Source of the DNA: DATNBT01 sp964579765
GTDB lineage: Bacteria; Acidobacteriota; Vicinamibacteria; Vicinamibacterales; CAVVIG01
Reading direction: 5' to 3'
Length of the DNA stretch: 15,636 bases
Assembly: GCA_964579765.1 (NCBI GenBank)
Contig: CAZOIK010000442.1
Span: forward strand, 1 to 15,636
Position numbers and translations under genes: made by a program. Below are positions 6,940-14,664 of the stretch, one piece after another; within the stretch, counting starts at the first letter, position 1; each line of letters opens with the position of its first letter. The notes under the pieces are model-generated. The model ran no database searches and was not told the DNA's origin. It saw only the letters and a program-made list of their open reading frames with translations.

Positions 6940-9399
6940 GTGCATACTCTGCCTTCCGCGACGTCGCGCCATGCGCCTGGATGGCCGGGGATCGCCGCGC
7001 GCTGGACGTCGAGCGCGAAGAGCGGCGTCGGCACGGCGCTCAGCCGTGGAAGTCACGTGTGGTTCACGCTGAGCCACGGCATCCTGAATGAGACCTATTA
7101 CCCGCGCGTCGATTCGGCCTGCACGCGCGATCTCGGGCTGATCGTGACCGACGGCGCGGCCTATTTCTCGGAGGAGAAACGCCACGCGCGGTCGGAGGTC
7201 TCGCTGCTCGCGCCTGGCGTGCCGGCGTTCCACGTGCGCAACACCGCGATCGATGGCCGCTATCAGATCGAGAAAGACATCCTGACGGATCCGTCCACGG
7301 ACGTGGTCCTGCAGCGCATTCACGTGTCCGCGCTGCAAGGGGCCCTCGACGACTATCGCGTATACGTGCTGCTGGCGCCGCATCTGAACAACCATGGCGC
7401 TGGCAATACGGCATGGGTCGGCGACTACAAGGGTGTGCCGCTCTTGTTCGCGCAGCGCGGGGGGCATGCCCTCGCGCTGGCATGCTCCTCGCCCTGGTTG
7501 GTGCGATCGGTGGGCTTTGCCGGCGTCTCCGACGGCTGGCAACAGCTCCGCGCGAACGGCCGCATCGTCAGCGCGTACGAACGGGCCGAGCGCGGAAACG
7601 TCGCGTTGACCGGAGAAGTCGATCTGGCGGTGTCCGGCTCGTTTGTGCTGGTCGTCGGTTTCGGGAATTCATCAGCCGAGGCCGGGCAGCGCGCCGTGAG
7701 CAGCTTGATCACCGGGTTCGATGCTGTCCGGGATGAATATGTTGCGGGATGGCAGCGGTGGCAGCAGACGCGCACGGCACCGCGCGTGTCGGATGTCGCG
7801 GCACGGCCACTGGTCGAGTTCAGCGCCGCCACGCTTCGCGTCCATGAATCGAAGTCGCTTCCGGGGGGTGTCATCGCCAGCCTCTCGATCCCGTGGGGGT
7901 TCAATAAGGGCGATGCGGACCTCGGCGGCTACCACCTGGTGTGGCCTCGTGATCTCGTCGAGATCGCGGGTGGCTTTCTTGCGCTCGGCGCGAACGACGA
8001 CGCGCGTCGCGTGCTGCGCTTTTTGCGCGTGACGCAGGATGCCGACGGCCACTGGTGCCAGAACATGTGGCTGGACGGCTCGCCGTACTGGAATGGCGTG
8101 CAGATGGACGAAGCGGCGCTTCCCATTCTGCTCGTCGATCTGGCGTGGCGTGCGGGCGCGTTGTCAGAGCAGCAGCGCGCGGATCACTGGCCGATGATGC
8201 GGCGCGCCGCCGCCTTCATCGCCCGGAACGGACCGGTGAGTCAGCAGGACCGGTGGGAAGAGGATCCCGGTTATTCGCCGTTCACGCTCGCCGCCGAGAT
8301 CGCCGCGCTGCTGGTGGCCGCGGAGGCGGCTGACGCAAACGGCGAGAGTGCCGTTGGCCGCTACCTGCGCGACACGGCAGATACGTGGTACTCGAGGCTG
8401 GACGAGTGGATCTATGTCGACGACGACACGGCACTTGCGCGACGATGCGGCGTGGACGGCTACTACGTGCGCGTGGCGGACCCGGACGATGCCGACGCCG
8501 CGTCGCCGAAGGACGGGTTCGTGCCCATCAAGAACCGGCCGCCGTCGGAGGCGAAGGCGCGAAGGTCGCTGATGGTGAGTCCCGACGCGCTCGCGTTGGT
8601 GCGGTTCGGTCTGCGGGCCGCGGACGACCCGCGCATCACCAATACGGTGGCGGGGATCGATGCCCTTTTGAAAGCCGAGACGCCCAACGGGACGGCCTGG
8701 TATCGCTATAACGGCGATGGGTACGGGGAGCATGAGGACGGCCGCCCGTTTGACGGGACCGGCGTCGGGCGCCCATGGCCGCTGTTAGCCGGTGAACGCG
8801 GACACTATGAACTGGCGGCCGGCCACGTGGAGCGTGCGCGTGCGCTCGTGCGCGCGATGGTCGCGTTTGCCGGCGAAAGCCTCCTGCTGCCCGAGCAGAT
8901 CTGGGACGCGGACGACATTCCGGAGCGCGAACTGTTCAAAGGCGCCGCCACCGGATCGGCACGACCGCTGGTCTGGGCGCACGCGGAGTACATCAAGCTG
9001 TGCCGATCGATTCAGGACGGAGCGGTGTTCGATCGACCGCCGCAGACCGTCGCGCGTTATCTCGGGAACGCGCCGCCGCCGCGGTTCGCGGTCTGGCGAT
9101 TCAACAACAAGATACGGAGGATGTCGTCCGGACACATCCTGCGCATCGAAACGCTCGCGCGCGCGGTCATCCACGCCGGGCTCGACGGCTGGTCGCGGAT
9201 CGTCGAGATCGAGACGGTCGACAGCGGTCTCGGCGTGTGGATCGCGGATCTCGACATCCCGGCCCTGGCCGTCGCGCATCACGTGGACTTCACGTTCTAC
9301 TGGCCGGAGGCCTCGAGGTGGGAAGGCGTAGATTTCAGCGTGCTGACGCCCACTTTGGATCACGTAACTGCCGCCGAATCCATGCGTCGTCCCCTATGA
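6940..9399 (+). CDS. GH15 glucoamylase-type glucan 1,4-alpha-glucosidase
   Basis: The product is about 819 aa from the GTG at 6940. The open frame reaches back to 6859, inside the sortase gene, but the family similarity begins only around WTSSAKSGVGTALS, so the GTG at 6940 is a better start; no strong ribosome-binding site is visible. The N-terminal ~260 residues form the beta-supersandwich seen in bacterial GH15 enzymes (TLSHGILNETYYPRVD, RDLGLIVTDG). The (alpha/alpha)6 catalytic barrel follows, with GYHLVWPRDLVE, RWEEDPGYSPFT (general acid Glu at about 440-441) and LLPEQIWD (catalytic base E652). The reaction is release of glucose from non-reducing ends of alpha-glucans or maltooligosaccharides. 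There is no signal peptide, so a cytoplasmic role in glycogen or maltodextrin use is likely. It lies 55 nt after the sortase and its stop overlaps the next start (ATGA). Confidence 0.93.
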   Translation: MHTLPSATSRHAPGWPGIAARWTSSAKSGVGTALSRGSHVWFTLSHGILNETYYPRVDSACTRDLGLIVTDGAAYFSEEKRHARSEVSLLAPGVPAFHVRNTAIDGRYQIEKDILTDPSTDVVLQRIHVSALQGALDDYRVYVLLAPHLNNHGAGNTAWVGDYKGVPLLFAQRGGHALALACSSPWLVRSVGFAGVSDGWQQLRANGRIVSAYERAERGNVALTGEVDLAVSGSFVLVVGFGNSSAEAGQRAVSSLITGFDAVRDEYVAGWQRWQQTRTAPRVSDVAARPLVEFSAATLRVHESKSLPGGVIASLSIPWGFNKGDADLGGYHLVWPRDLVEIAGGFLALGANDDARRVLRFLRVTQDADGHWCQNMWLDGSPYWNGVQMDEAALPILLVDLAWRAGALSEQQRADHWPMMRRAAAFIARNGPVSQQDRWEEDPGYSPFTLAAEIAALLVAAEAADANGESAVGRYLRDTADTWYSRLDEWIYVDDDTALARRCGVDGYYVRVADPDDADAASPKDGFVPIKNRPPSEAKARRSLMVSPDALALVRFGLRAADDPRITNTVAGIDALLKAETPNGTAWYRYNGDGYGEHEDGRPFDGTGVGRPWPLLAGERGHYELAAGHVERARALVRAMVAFAGESLLLPEQIWDADDIPERELFKGAATGSARPLVWAHAEYIKLCRSIQDGAVFDRPPQTVARYLGNAPPPRFAVWRFNNKIRRMSSGHILRIETLARAVIHAGLDGWSRIVEIETVDSGLGVWIADLDIPALAVAHHVDFTFYWPEASRWEGVDFSVLTPTLDHVTAAESMRRPL

Positions 9400-9935
9400 T
9401 CGCGCAAAGGATGATCTACAGCGCCGGCAATTACTGGGTGGCGATGGTCAGTGATCTGATCGGCGCGGCGGCGTTCTGCGTCTTCGGCATCCGGCATCGG
9501 TCCGGTTCGCCGGTTGTCGCCGGCGGCCTTATCGCGATTGGGTTCATCGCGTGGGGCCTGATCGAGTACGCGCTCCATCGGTGGGTGCTGCATGGACGAC
9601 CGTCCATCGCTGCGCGGAGTCACGCGCGGCATCATGCCGATCACGCGGCGCTGATCAGCATGCCGGCGTTCACCGTCCTTGCCGGGGTCTGTGGCCTCTG
9701 GATGGCGCTGGCGGCGGCGGTTGGGTTGGGGACCGCGTGCTGGCTCGTGTGTGGGCTGTACTTCGGCTACAACCAGTACGCGCTGGTTCATCACACGCAG
9801 CATCACCGCGGCACGCCATACGCGTATCTGCAGCACCTCGAGCGTGCGCATCGTCTTCATCATGCGCGGCCTCGCGTGAACTTTGGCGTGACGACCCGGC
9901 TCTGGGATCGTGTCTTCGGGACCTTTCAGCCCTGA
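9396..9935 (+). CDS. Fatty acid hydroxylase/sterol desaturase-superfamily membrane protein
   Basis: This 179-aa integral membrane protein has the histidine clusters of the fatty acid hydroxylase superfamily, which bind a di-iron centre: ALHRWVLHG (H61, H66), RSHARHHADH (H76, H79, H80, H83), VHHTQHHRG (H132, H133, H136, H137) and RAHRLHH (H152, H155, H156). Hydrophobic helices lie around residues 18-34, 38-58, 88-105 and 107-127. At under 200 residues it belongs to the short bacterial members, whose substrates (fatty acid, sphingoid base, carotenoid or hopanoid) cannot be read from sequence. The ATG at 9396 overlaps the GH15 stop (ATGA); a second ATG at 9411 follows AAAGG directly and is less likely. 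It is the last gene of the plus-strand run. Confidence 0.88.
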   Translation: MIAQRMIYSAGNYWVAMVSDLIGAAAFCVFGIRHRSGSPVVAGGLIAIGFIAWGLIEYALHRWVLHGRPSIAARSHARHHADHAALISMPAFTVLAGVCGLWMALAAAVGLGTACWLVCGLYFGYNQYALVHHTQHHRGTPYAYLQHLERAHRLHHARPRVNFGVTTRLWDRVFGTFQP

Positions 9936-9981
9936 CGCGCGCCTCACAGTAGACGACGAGCCCGAGCGTGCGTCGCACCCG

Positions 9982-10001
9982 GACGGCCGGGCCTGGCCGT
10001 C
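9982..10001 (+). terminator. Hairpin after the plus-strand gene run
   Basis: GACGGCC and GGCCGTC form a 7-bp stem with a 6-nt loop (GGGCCT), 46 nt after the hydroxylase stop. No T-run follows. It may end transcription of the run before the oppositely oriented SAM synthetase relic, but strength is uncertain. Confidence 0.4.
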
Positions 10002-10076
10002 ATCGCCGTAGCAGTTGTACGCGTCGCTGGGGCGAGGATCGCGAGCGGCACTTGGTACAACACGGTCGCTTCAAAA

Positions 10077-11030
10077 TCAGTACACCGTCACTTGTCCACG
10101 CAGGAACGCATCCCGCAGTTCGGGCAGACGCTCGAGCTCGGACCGCACGATGTCCGTCACGCGGTCCCTCACGGCGTGCGCGTCCGATCGATCCTCCAGC
10201 CCGAGGCACATGTCCACAAGTTGTGGATCGGAAACGGCATGGCCGATCTCGCCCACCATCACGCACGCGGCATCGGCGACCTGCGACACGTCGCGCGTGA
10301 CGGACGACGCGATGCGATGGGCGAGGACGTTGTACAGCTTGCCGACATGGCTCGAGGGATTCTTCCCGGTCGTGGCTTCGATCGAGCGCGATCGCGTGCG
10401 CGGCCTCCTTCTTTCGGACGTAGTCGTGGATGTCGGCGACGTGCCGACTCATGAACGCGCAGCTGATCGTGAGGCCGATTCTGGCTCCGCGCCGCACGCC
10501 CATGACCTTGATGTCCTCGCCGATCTCGGGATGATGCTGTTTGGTCTGAGGACTGTTCAGGGTGCGCTCGACTGCGAGGACGACGCGCTGGAGAGCCGGG
10601 GCACGATCCGGATGTCGTGATCGACGTTCAGCCCGCGCGGGTGCGTCTGTACAAAATGGCGACAGGCCTCCCGCGCGATGTCGTCCACAGGAATGGACAC
10701 TCCGCGGTGCTCGAGCGTGACGCGGCCCGCCAGATAGATCTGGATGGGCTCGTCAATCTCCCCGCCGCCGAACGACGGGCGGGACCGGCCGCCGACCAGC
10801 AGAACCTTGTCGATGTTGTGGTGCAGAATCCGGCCGAATCGTTCGAGATGGTGTCGGCTGAGACGGACCGACACTGCTTCGGCGATCCCGTCGCAGATCG
10901 TGTCCGGATGGCCGAGGCCCTTGCGCTCGACGACTTCGACTTCCTGCGATCCGGGCGGGAGCCCTTCACGCGCGCGGATGACGAGGTCCAGGCAATCCTC
11001 CGTGGAGATTCCCGCGACGCTGGCAGCCAT
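10077..11030 (-). pseudogene. Broken archaeal-type S-adenosylmethionine synthetase
   Basis: Three blocks on the minus strand together trace an archaeal-type methionine adenosyltransferase. Block 1 (11030 to about 10590) begins at an ATG and has VEVVERKGLGHPDTICDGIA, then RFGRILHHNIDKVLLVGG, then GGGEIDEPIQIYLAGRVTLE and DHDIRIVPRL. Block 2, in another frame (about 10592-10381), reads VLAVERTLNSPQTK, then HPEIGEDIKVMGVR, then LTISCAFMSRHVADIHDYV. Block 3, back in the first frame (about 10377-10077), reads EATTGKNPSSHVGKLYNVLA, then VGEIGHAVSDPQLVD, ending at TGA. Between blocks 1 and 2 the segment around the family's 'ANDTSFGVGYAPLSETER' is deleted and only the LS survives. Between blocks 2 and 3 about 60-70 residues are gone, including the segment around 'TGTSAE.GDDGQVGRGNR'. 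These losses remove active-site sequence, so the gene cannot work. Intact members are about 400 residues. Because two separate large deletions are present, sequencing error alone cannot explain it. Confidence 0.87.
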
Positions 11031-11036
11031 ATTGCT

Positions 11037-11066
11037 CTGACACTGTATGATTCGCGCCTCTATATT
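11037..11066 (+). promoter_or_regulatory. Candidate sigma70-type promoter for the response regulator
   Basis: CTGACA (11037-11042) and TATATT (11061-11066) are each one base from the TTGACA/TATAAT consensus and are 18 bp apart. The predicted transcription start, about 11072-11074, is only a few bases before the GTG at 11077, which would make a nearly leaderless message. It overlaps the ATG at 11047, which argues against that codon being the start. Confidence 0.4.
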
Positions 11067-11076
11067 CGAGGATGAA

Positions 11077-11490
11077 GTGACGTCTCGAACCGGTCGTCAT
11101 CGCGTGTTGCTCGTCGAGGACTATGCGGATCTGGCGGAAGCCACGGCGGACTTCCTGCGGCGGTTCGGACTGGACGTCCAGGTCGCCTTGTCCGGCCGGC
11201 AGGCCCTCGACATCGCCGAGACGTTCCAGCCGATCATCGTGCTTTGCGACCTCCGTCTGCCTGACACGTCGGGGCTGGACCTGGCGAGGGCGTTGCGTGC
11301 GCGGCATCGGTCGAGCACGCTCCTGGTCGCGCTGCTGACGGCCGTGAGCGAGACCGAATTGCGCTCGATCGAACATTCAGCCGTGGATCTCCTGCTGTCC
11401 AAGCCGCTCACGAAAGAAAAGCTCGACGCGGTGCTCCTGGAACTCGAGCGCCTGCTCCGCCAGGGTCAATCCGCGTCTGCCGTCGAATAG
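11077..11490 (+). CDS. Stand-alone receiver-domain response regulator
   Basis: Length is 137 aa from the GTG at 11077, or 147 aa if the ATG at 11047 is used. I prefer the GTG because GAGG lies 5 nt upstream of it and a promoter-like sequence overlaps the ATG. The whole protein is a CheY-like receiver: acidic pocket E14-D15 (LLVEDYADL), phosphoacceptor D58 (VLCDLRLPDTSGLDLA), T88 (LLTAVS) and K109 (LLLSKPLT). No output domain follows, so it would act by protein-protein contact or in a phosphorelay, with a kinase encoded elsewhere. The style (VEDYADLAEATADFL) is that of receivers normally attached to hybrid histidine kinases. It diverges from the SAM synthetase relic and converges on the tRNA gene. 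There is no clue to the signal. Confidence 0.88.
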   Translation: MTSRTGRHRVLLVEDYADLAEATADFLRRFGLDVQVALSGRQALDIAETFQPIIVLCDLRLPDTSGLDLARALRARHRSSTLLVALLTAVSETELRSIEHSAVDLLLSKPLTKEKLDAVLLELERLLRQGQSASAVE

Positions 11491-11513
11491 CCGTCGGCGT
11501 GGCCAGCGAGAAG

Positions 11514-11587
11514 TGGAGCGGGCTACGGGGATCGAACCCGTGTCCGAGGCTTGGGAAGCCTCTGTACTACCATTGTACTAAGCCCGC
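11514..11587 (-). tRNA. tRNA-Gly(CCC)
   Basis: The minus strand folds as a complete cloverleaf. The acceptor stem is GCGGGCT/AGCCCGC, the D arm is GTAC-AATGGTA-GTAC, and the anticodon arm is GAGGC-TTCCCAA-GCCTC with anticodon CCC (11553-11555). The T arm is ACGGG-TTCGATC-CCCGT, with discriminator T and an encoded CCA (11516-11514). It reads GGG glycine codons. Its 5' end is 18 nt downstream of the phosphomannomutase stop on the same strand, so it may be processed from that transcript; no separate promoter was identified. Confidence 0.96.
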
Positions 11588-11605
11588 CCGAAGGGCCATT
11601 CTAAC

Positions 11606-12961
11606 TCACGCTCGGATGAGCGCCAGCACCTCGTCGCGCTTCTCTGCCATCTTCGCCGGCGTCGTCGCTTCCAGATTCAGGCGCAGCAGCGGCTCGGTGT
11701 TCGAGGGCCGCACGTTGAAGTGCCAGTCAGGATACTCGACCGAGAGGCCGTCCATCCGCGACTGCTGGCCGTCGGCGTACTCCGTCGCGATCTGATCGAG
11801 CTTCGCGGCGACGTGATCCATGTGCGCGAGCTTCGTGTTGATCTCGCCCGAGATGAAGTACTTCTCGCGCAGCGGCTGCAGCAGCTGGTGCAGCGTCTTC
11901 CCGTGCCTGGACATCAGCTCGAGGATGAGCAGCGCCGGAATCATCCCGTTGTCGCAGTAGAAGTTGTCGCGGAAGTAGTAGTGCCCGGTGACCTCGCCGC
12001 CGAAAACGGCGTTCGTCTCGCGCATCCGGCGCTTGATGAAGGCGTGCCCCACGCGGTTCATCAGCGCCTTGCCGCCGTGCGCGGCCACGACGTCCCGCAC
12101 GGCGTAGCTGGCGCGCAGATCGTAGACGATCGTCGCGCCGGGCTGCTTGAGCAGGAACGCCTGCGCCAGGAGCGCGGTGATGAAGTCGCCGGAGATGAAT
12201 TCGCCCGTGCCGTCGATGAAGAAGCAGCGGTCGGCGTCGCCGTCCCACGCGATGCCGATGTCGGCCTTCCGCCGCACGACCTCTTCGACAATGTGGCGAC
12301 GGTTCTCCTCGATGAGCGGGTTGGCTTCGTGGTTCGGAAAGCTGCCGTCGATTTCGAAGCAGAGGCGCGTCGTCTGGCAGGGGAGCCGGTCGAAGATGTG
12401 CGGCGCGGCGATGGCGGCCGTGCCGCTGCCGGCGTCGAGCACGACGTTGAAGGGCTTGACGACGGTCGGGTCGATGAACGACATCACGTGCTCGAGGTAG
12501 CCGTCGAGCACGCTGACGTGCGTCACGTCGCCGCGCGTGCGCGCCGGCGCTGGCAGCGCGCCGTCGGCGATCATGTCGCGGATGTCGATGATGCCCGTCT
12601 CGCCGCTCAGGGGAAACGCGCCCTCGCGCACCAGCTTCAGGCCGTTGTACTGCTTCGGGTTGTGCGACGCCGTGATCTGAGCGCCGCCCGAGTGGTTCGC
12701 GCTCGCGACCGCGTAGTACATCATGTCGGTGGACAGCATCCCGCAGTCGTAGACGTCGACGCCCTGTTCGACGACGCCTTCGACGAAGGCGGCCTTGAGC
12801 GACGGCGACGACAGCCGCATGTCGTAGCCGACGGCGATCTCGCGCGAGCCGAGATAGGCCGCGAACGCGGTGCCGATGGCCTTCGCGCCGGCTTCGTCGA
12901 TGTCGGTCGGGTAGACGCCGCGGATGTCGTAGGCCTTGAAGATGTCGGGGTTGAGCTTCAC
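11606..12961 (-). CDS. manB: Phosphomannomutase/phosphoglucomutase
   Basis: This 451-aa member of the alpha-D-phosphohexomutase family interconverts hexose 6-phosphate and 1-phosphate (mannose, possibly also glucose) in the cytoplasm. All four signature loops are present: catalytic phosphoserine S99 in ITASHNPKQYNG, metal-binding DGDADR (240-245), sugar-binding GGEVTGHYYF (about 321-330) and phosphate-binding RPSNTEP (418-424). The N-terminus FKAYDIRGVYP is typical of the PMM/PGM subgroup. The GTG start at 12961 is the right one because it overlaps the stop of the upstream nucleotidyltransferase gene (GTGA) and begins exactly at the family N-terminus; the open frame extending to 13444 is only a shadow of that gene. 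With the nucleotidyltransferase it would supply GDP-mannose or a related nucleotide sugar for surface polysaccharides. Confidence 0.94.
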   Translation of the reverse strand: MKLNPDIFKAYDIRGVYPTDIDEAGAKAIGTAFAAYLGSREIAVGYDMRLSSPSLKAAFVEGVVEQGVDVYDCGMLSTDMMYYAVASANHSGGAQITASHNPKQYNGLKLVREGAFPLSGETGIIDIRDMIADGALPAPARTRGDVTHVSVLDGYLEHVMSFIDPTVVKPFNVVLDAGSGTAAIAAPHIFDRLPCQTTRLCFEIDGSFPNHEANPLIEENRRHIVEEVVRRKADIGIAWDGDADRCFFIDGTGEFISGDFITALLAQAFLLKQPGATIVYDLRASYAVRDVVAAHGGKALMNRVGHAFIKRRMRETNAVFGGEVTGHYYFRDNFYCDNGMIPALLILELMSRHGKTLHQLLQPLREKYFISGEINTKLAHMDHVAAKLDQIATEYADGQQSRMDGLSVEYPDWHFNVRPSNTEPLLRLNLEATTPAKMAEKRDEVLALIRA

Positions 12962-14010
12962 AGTTTGCTGTAGTCGGTGACGACCGACTTGTCTCCGAGC
13001 ACGGCGCCGTTGTCCACAATCGCGCTGCGGCCCACATGGCAGCTTCGTCCGAGCACCGAGTTGCGGACGATGGCTTCCTGTCCGACGCGCGTGTCGGCCC
13101 ACACGATCGCGCGCTCGATCGACGCGTGCTCCTCGATGTGGCAATGACGGCCGACGACGGTGTACGGACCCACGCGGGCGCCGGCCTTCACGACGGCCCC
13201 GGCGTCGATGAAGCACGGGCCTTCGACCACGGCGCCCTCTTCCACGCGAGCGCTCTCCGAGACGCACGATCGCGATCCGTTCAGGAAGGGCGCGGCATGA
13301 TACCGCCGGTCCATGATGTCGCGGTGCACCTGCATGTACTTTTCGGGCGTGCCGATGTCGATCCAATAGCCGCGGTAGACGTAGGCGACGAACGTCTCGT
13401 GACGCTCGATGAGCGAGGGGAAGTAGCTGCGTTCGATGGACCACGACACATCCGGCGGGATGCGATCGAAGGTCTCCGGCTCGAGCACGTAGATGCCGGC
13501 GTTGACGGTGTTGCAGGTGATCTGCTGCGGGTCGGGCTTCTCGAGAAACCGCAGGACGTTGCCGCTGGCGTCTGTCTCGACCAGCCCGTACGCGCTCGGG
13601 TTCTCGACCGGGGTGAGCACGATCGTCGCCTTCGCGCGGCGCTCGCGGTGCAGCGCAATCACGGCGGCCAGATCGACCTCCGTCAGCACGTCGCCGTTGA
13701 ACACGACGACGGAGTCGCCGGTGTTCCCGGCCGCGTACTTGATGCCGCCGCCCGTGCCGAGCGGCGCGGGCTCGACCATGTAACGCAGGGACAAACCGGT
13801 GTCGCTGCCGTCGCCGAAGATCTCCTCGATGCGCCTCGGCTGGTAGTTGAGGCTGAGGATCACTTCGTCGATCTCGGGAACCTTCTTAATGAGGTCCAGC
13901 TGAAACTGTAAGAGCGGTCGATCGAAGATGGGGACGATGGGCTTCGGGGTGTGGATGGTGAGCGGCCGCAGTCGCGTGCCCTTGCCCCCGGCGAGCAGGA
14001 TCGCCTTCAT
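12958..14010 (-). CDS. Mannose-1-phosphate guanylyltransferase-like sugar nucleotidyltransferase
   Basis: The product is 350 aa from the ATG at 14010, which begins MKAILLAGGKGTRLRPLT, the nucleotide-binding signature of sugar-1-phosphate nucleotidyltransferases. The Rossmann-type catalytic domain (about 1-235) includes TPKPIVPIFDRPLL, LGTGGGIKYA, the metal-binding Asp of FNGDVLTE (D107), FLEKPD (155-160) and WIDIGTPEKYMQVH. The C-terminal domain (about 248-345) has hexapeptide-type repeats (ARVEEGAVVEGPCFIDAGAV, then HIEEHASIERAIVWADTRVG), giving a left-handed beta-helix as in GDP-mannose pyrophosphorylases. The pairing with a phosphomannomutase (4-nt overlap) supports GTP plus mannose-1-phosphate as substrates; a glucose-1-phosphate enzyme cannot be excluded. 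A longer open frame to 14484 is antisense to pgsA and is rejected. GGTGG about 5 nt upstream is a fair ribosome-binding site. Confidence 0.9.
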   Translation of the reverse strand: MKAILLAGGKGTRLRPLTIHTPKPIVPIFDRPLLQFQLDLIKKVPEIDEVILSLNYQPRRIEEIFGDGSDTGLSLRYMVEPAPLGTGGGIKYAAGNTGDSVVVFNGDVLTEVDLAAVIALHRERRAKATIVLTPVENPSAYGLVETDASGNVLRFLEKPDPQQITCNTVNAGIYVLEPETFDRIPPDVSWSIERSYFPSLIERHETFVAYVYRGYWIDIGTPEKYMQVHRDIMDRRYHAAPFLNGSRSCVSESARVEEGAVVEGPCFIDAGAVVKAGARVGPYTVVGRHCHIEEHASIERAIVWADTRVGQEAIVRNSVLGRSCHVGRSAIVDNGAVLGDKSVVTDYSKL

Positions 14011-14046
14011 CGCAACCACCGATGTTATCATGTGAACACGCGCGCG

Positions 14047-14664
14047 ATGAACCTGCCGAACGCTCTGACGATCAGCCGTATCTTCTTCGTCCCGCTGCTG
14101 GTCGTCGTACTGCTGACAAACTTCGAAGGTCGCAACATCCTGGGCGTGCCCACGGAACTGGTCGGCGCGGCCATCTTCGGCATCGCCTCGATCACCGACT
14201 GGGTGGACGGCTATCTCGCGCGCCGCCGCAAGCAGATCACGATGCTCGGACAGGTGATCGACCCGCTCGCGGACAAGCTGCTCACGTGCGCGGCGCTCAT
14301 GGCGCTGGTCCACATGAACCTCGTGCTCACGTGGATGGCGGCGATCGTCATCGGCCGCGAGATCACCGTGACGACGCTCCGCAGCGTCGCGTACGCGCGC
14401 GGCGTGTCGATGCCGGCCTCGCCGCTCGGCAAGATCAAGATGGTGGGAGAGGTCGTGGCGATCCTGGCGCTGATCCTCGCGCACGGCGCGAACGGCCTGC
14501 GCGAGCCGCTGTACCTGCTCGGCCAGGTCGCCTTGTGGGTCGTCGTGGCCGCCGCGCTCGTCTCGGCGTTCGACTACTTCCGCCGCTTCAACGTCGTCCT
14601 CAACCCGCGCGTCGCGGATTTCGCGGCGTTCCGGCGCGAGCGCGAAGATCGAAAAGCCGTCTAG
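14047..14664 (+). CDS. pgsA: CDP-diacylglycerol-glycerol-3-phosphate 3-phosphatidyltransferase
   Basis: This 205-aa membrane enzyme makes phosphatidylglycerophosphate from CDP-diacylglycerol and glycerol-3-phosphate, the committed step to phosphatidylglycerol and cardiolipin. The CDP-alcohol phosphatidyltransferase signature D-x2-DG-x2-AR-x8-G-x3-D-x3-D is complete: D51, D54-G55, A58-R59, G68, D72 and D76. MNLPNALTISRIFFVPLLV at the N-terminus and GREITVTTLRSVAYARG in the middle are typical of PgsA. Hydrophobic helices lie at about 10-24, 36-50, 78-102, 133-147 and 155-175. The ATG at 14047 fits the family N-terminus; an in-frame GTG at 14032 would add five residues. No clear ribosome-binding site is seen. 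It starts 36 bp from the divergent nucleotidyltransferase gene and its TAG shares CTAG with the stop of the convergent gene. Confidence 0.95.
   Translation: MNLPNALTISRIFFVPLLVVVLLTNFEGRNILGVPTELVGAAIFGIASITDWVDGYLARRRKQITMLGQVIDPLADKLLTCAALMALVHMNLVLTWMAAIVIGREITVTTLRSVAYARGVSMPASPLGKIKMVGEVVAILALILAHGANGLREPLYLLGQVALWVVVAAALVSAFDYFRRFNVVLNPRVADFAAFRREREDRKAV

Noticed and set aside
10015..10620. 201-codon plus-strand frame across the SAM synthetase relic
   Set aside because: The minus strand shows clear protein similarity in three blocks; the plus frame shows none.
11720..12973. 417-codon plus-strand open frame opposite the phosphomannomutase
   Set aside because: Antisense shadow caused by high third-position GC; valine/arginine/histidine-rich with no recognisable domain, while the opposite strand has all mutase motifs.
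12962..13444. N-terminal extension of the phosphomannomutase frame
   Set aside because: It runs out of frame through the nucleotidyltransferase gene; the mutase family N-terminus begins exactly at GTG 12961.
14011..14484. N-terminal extension of the nucleotidyltransferase frame
   Set aside because: Antisense to pgsA, composition is a shadow, and MKAILLAGGKG at 14010 is the family start.
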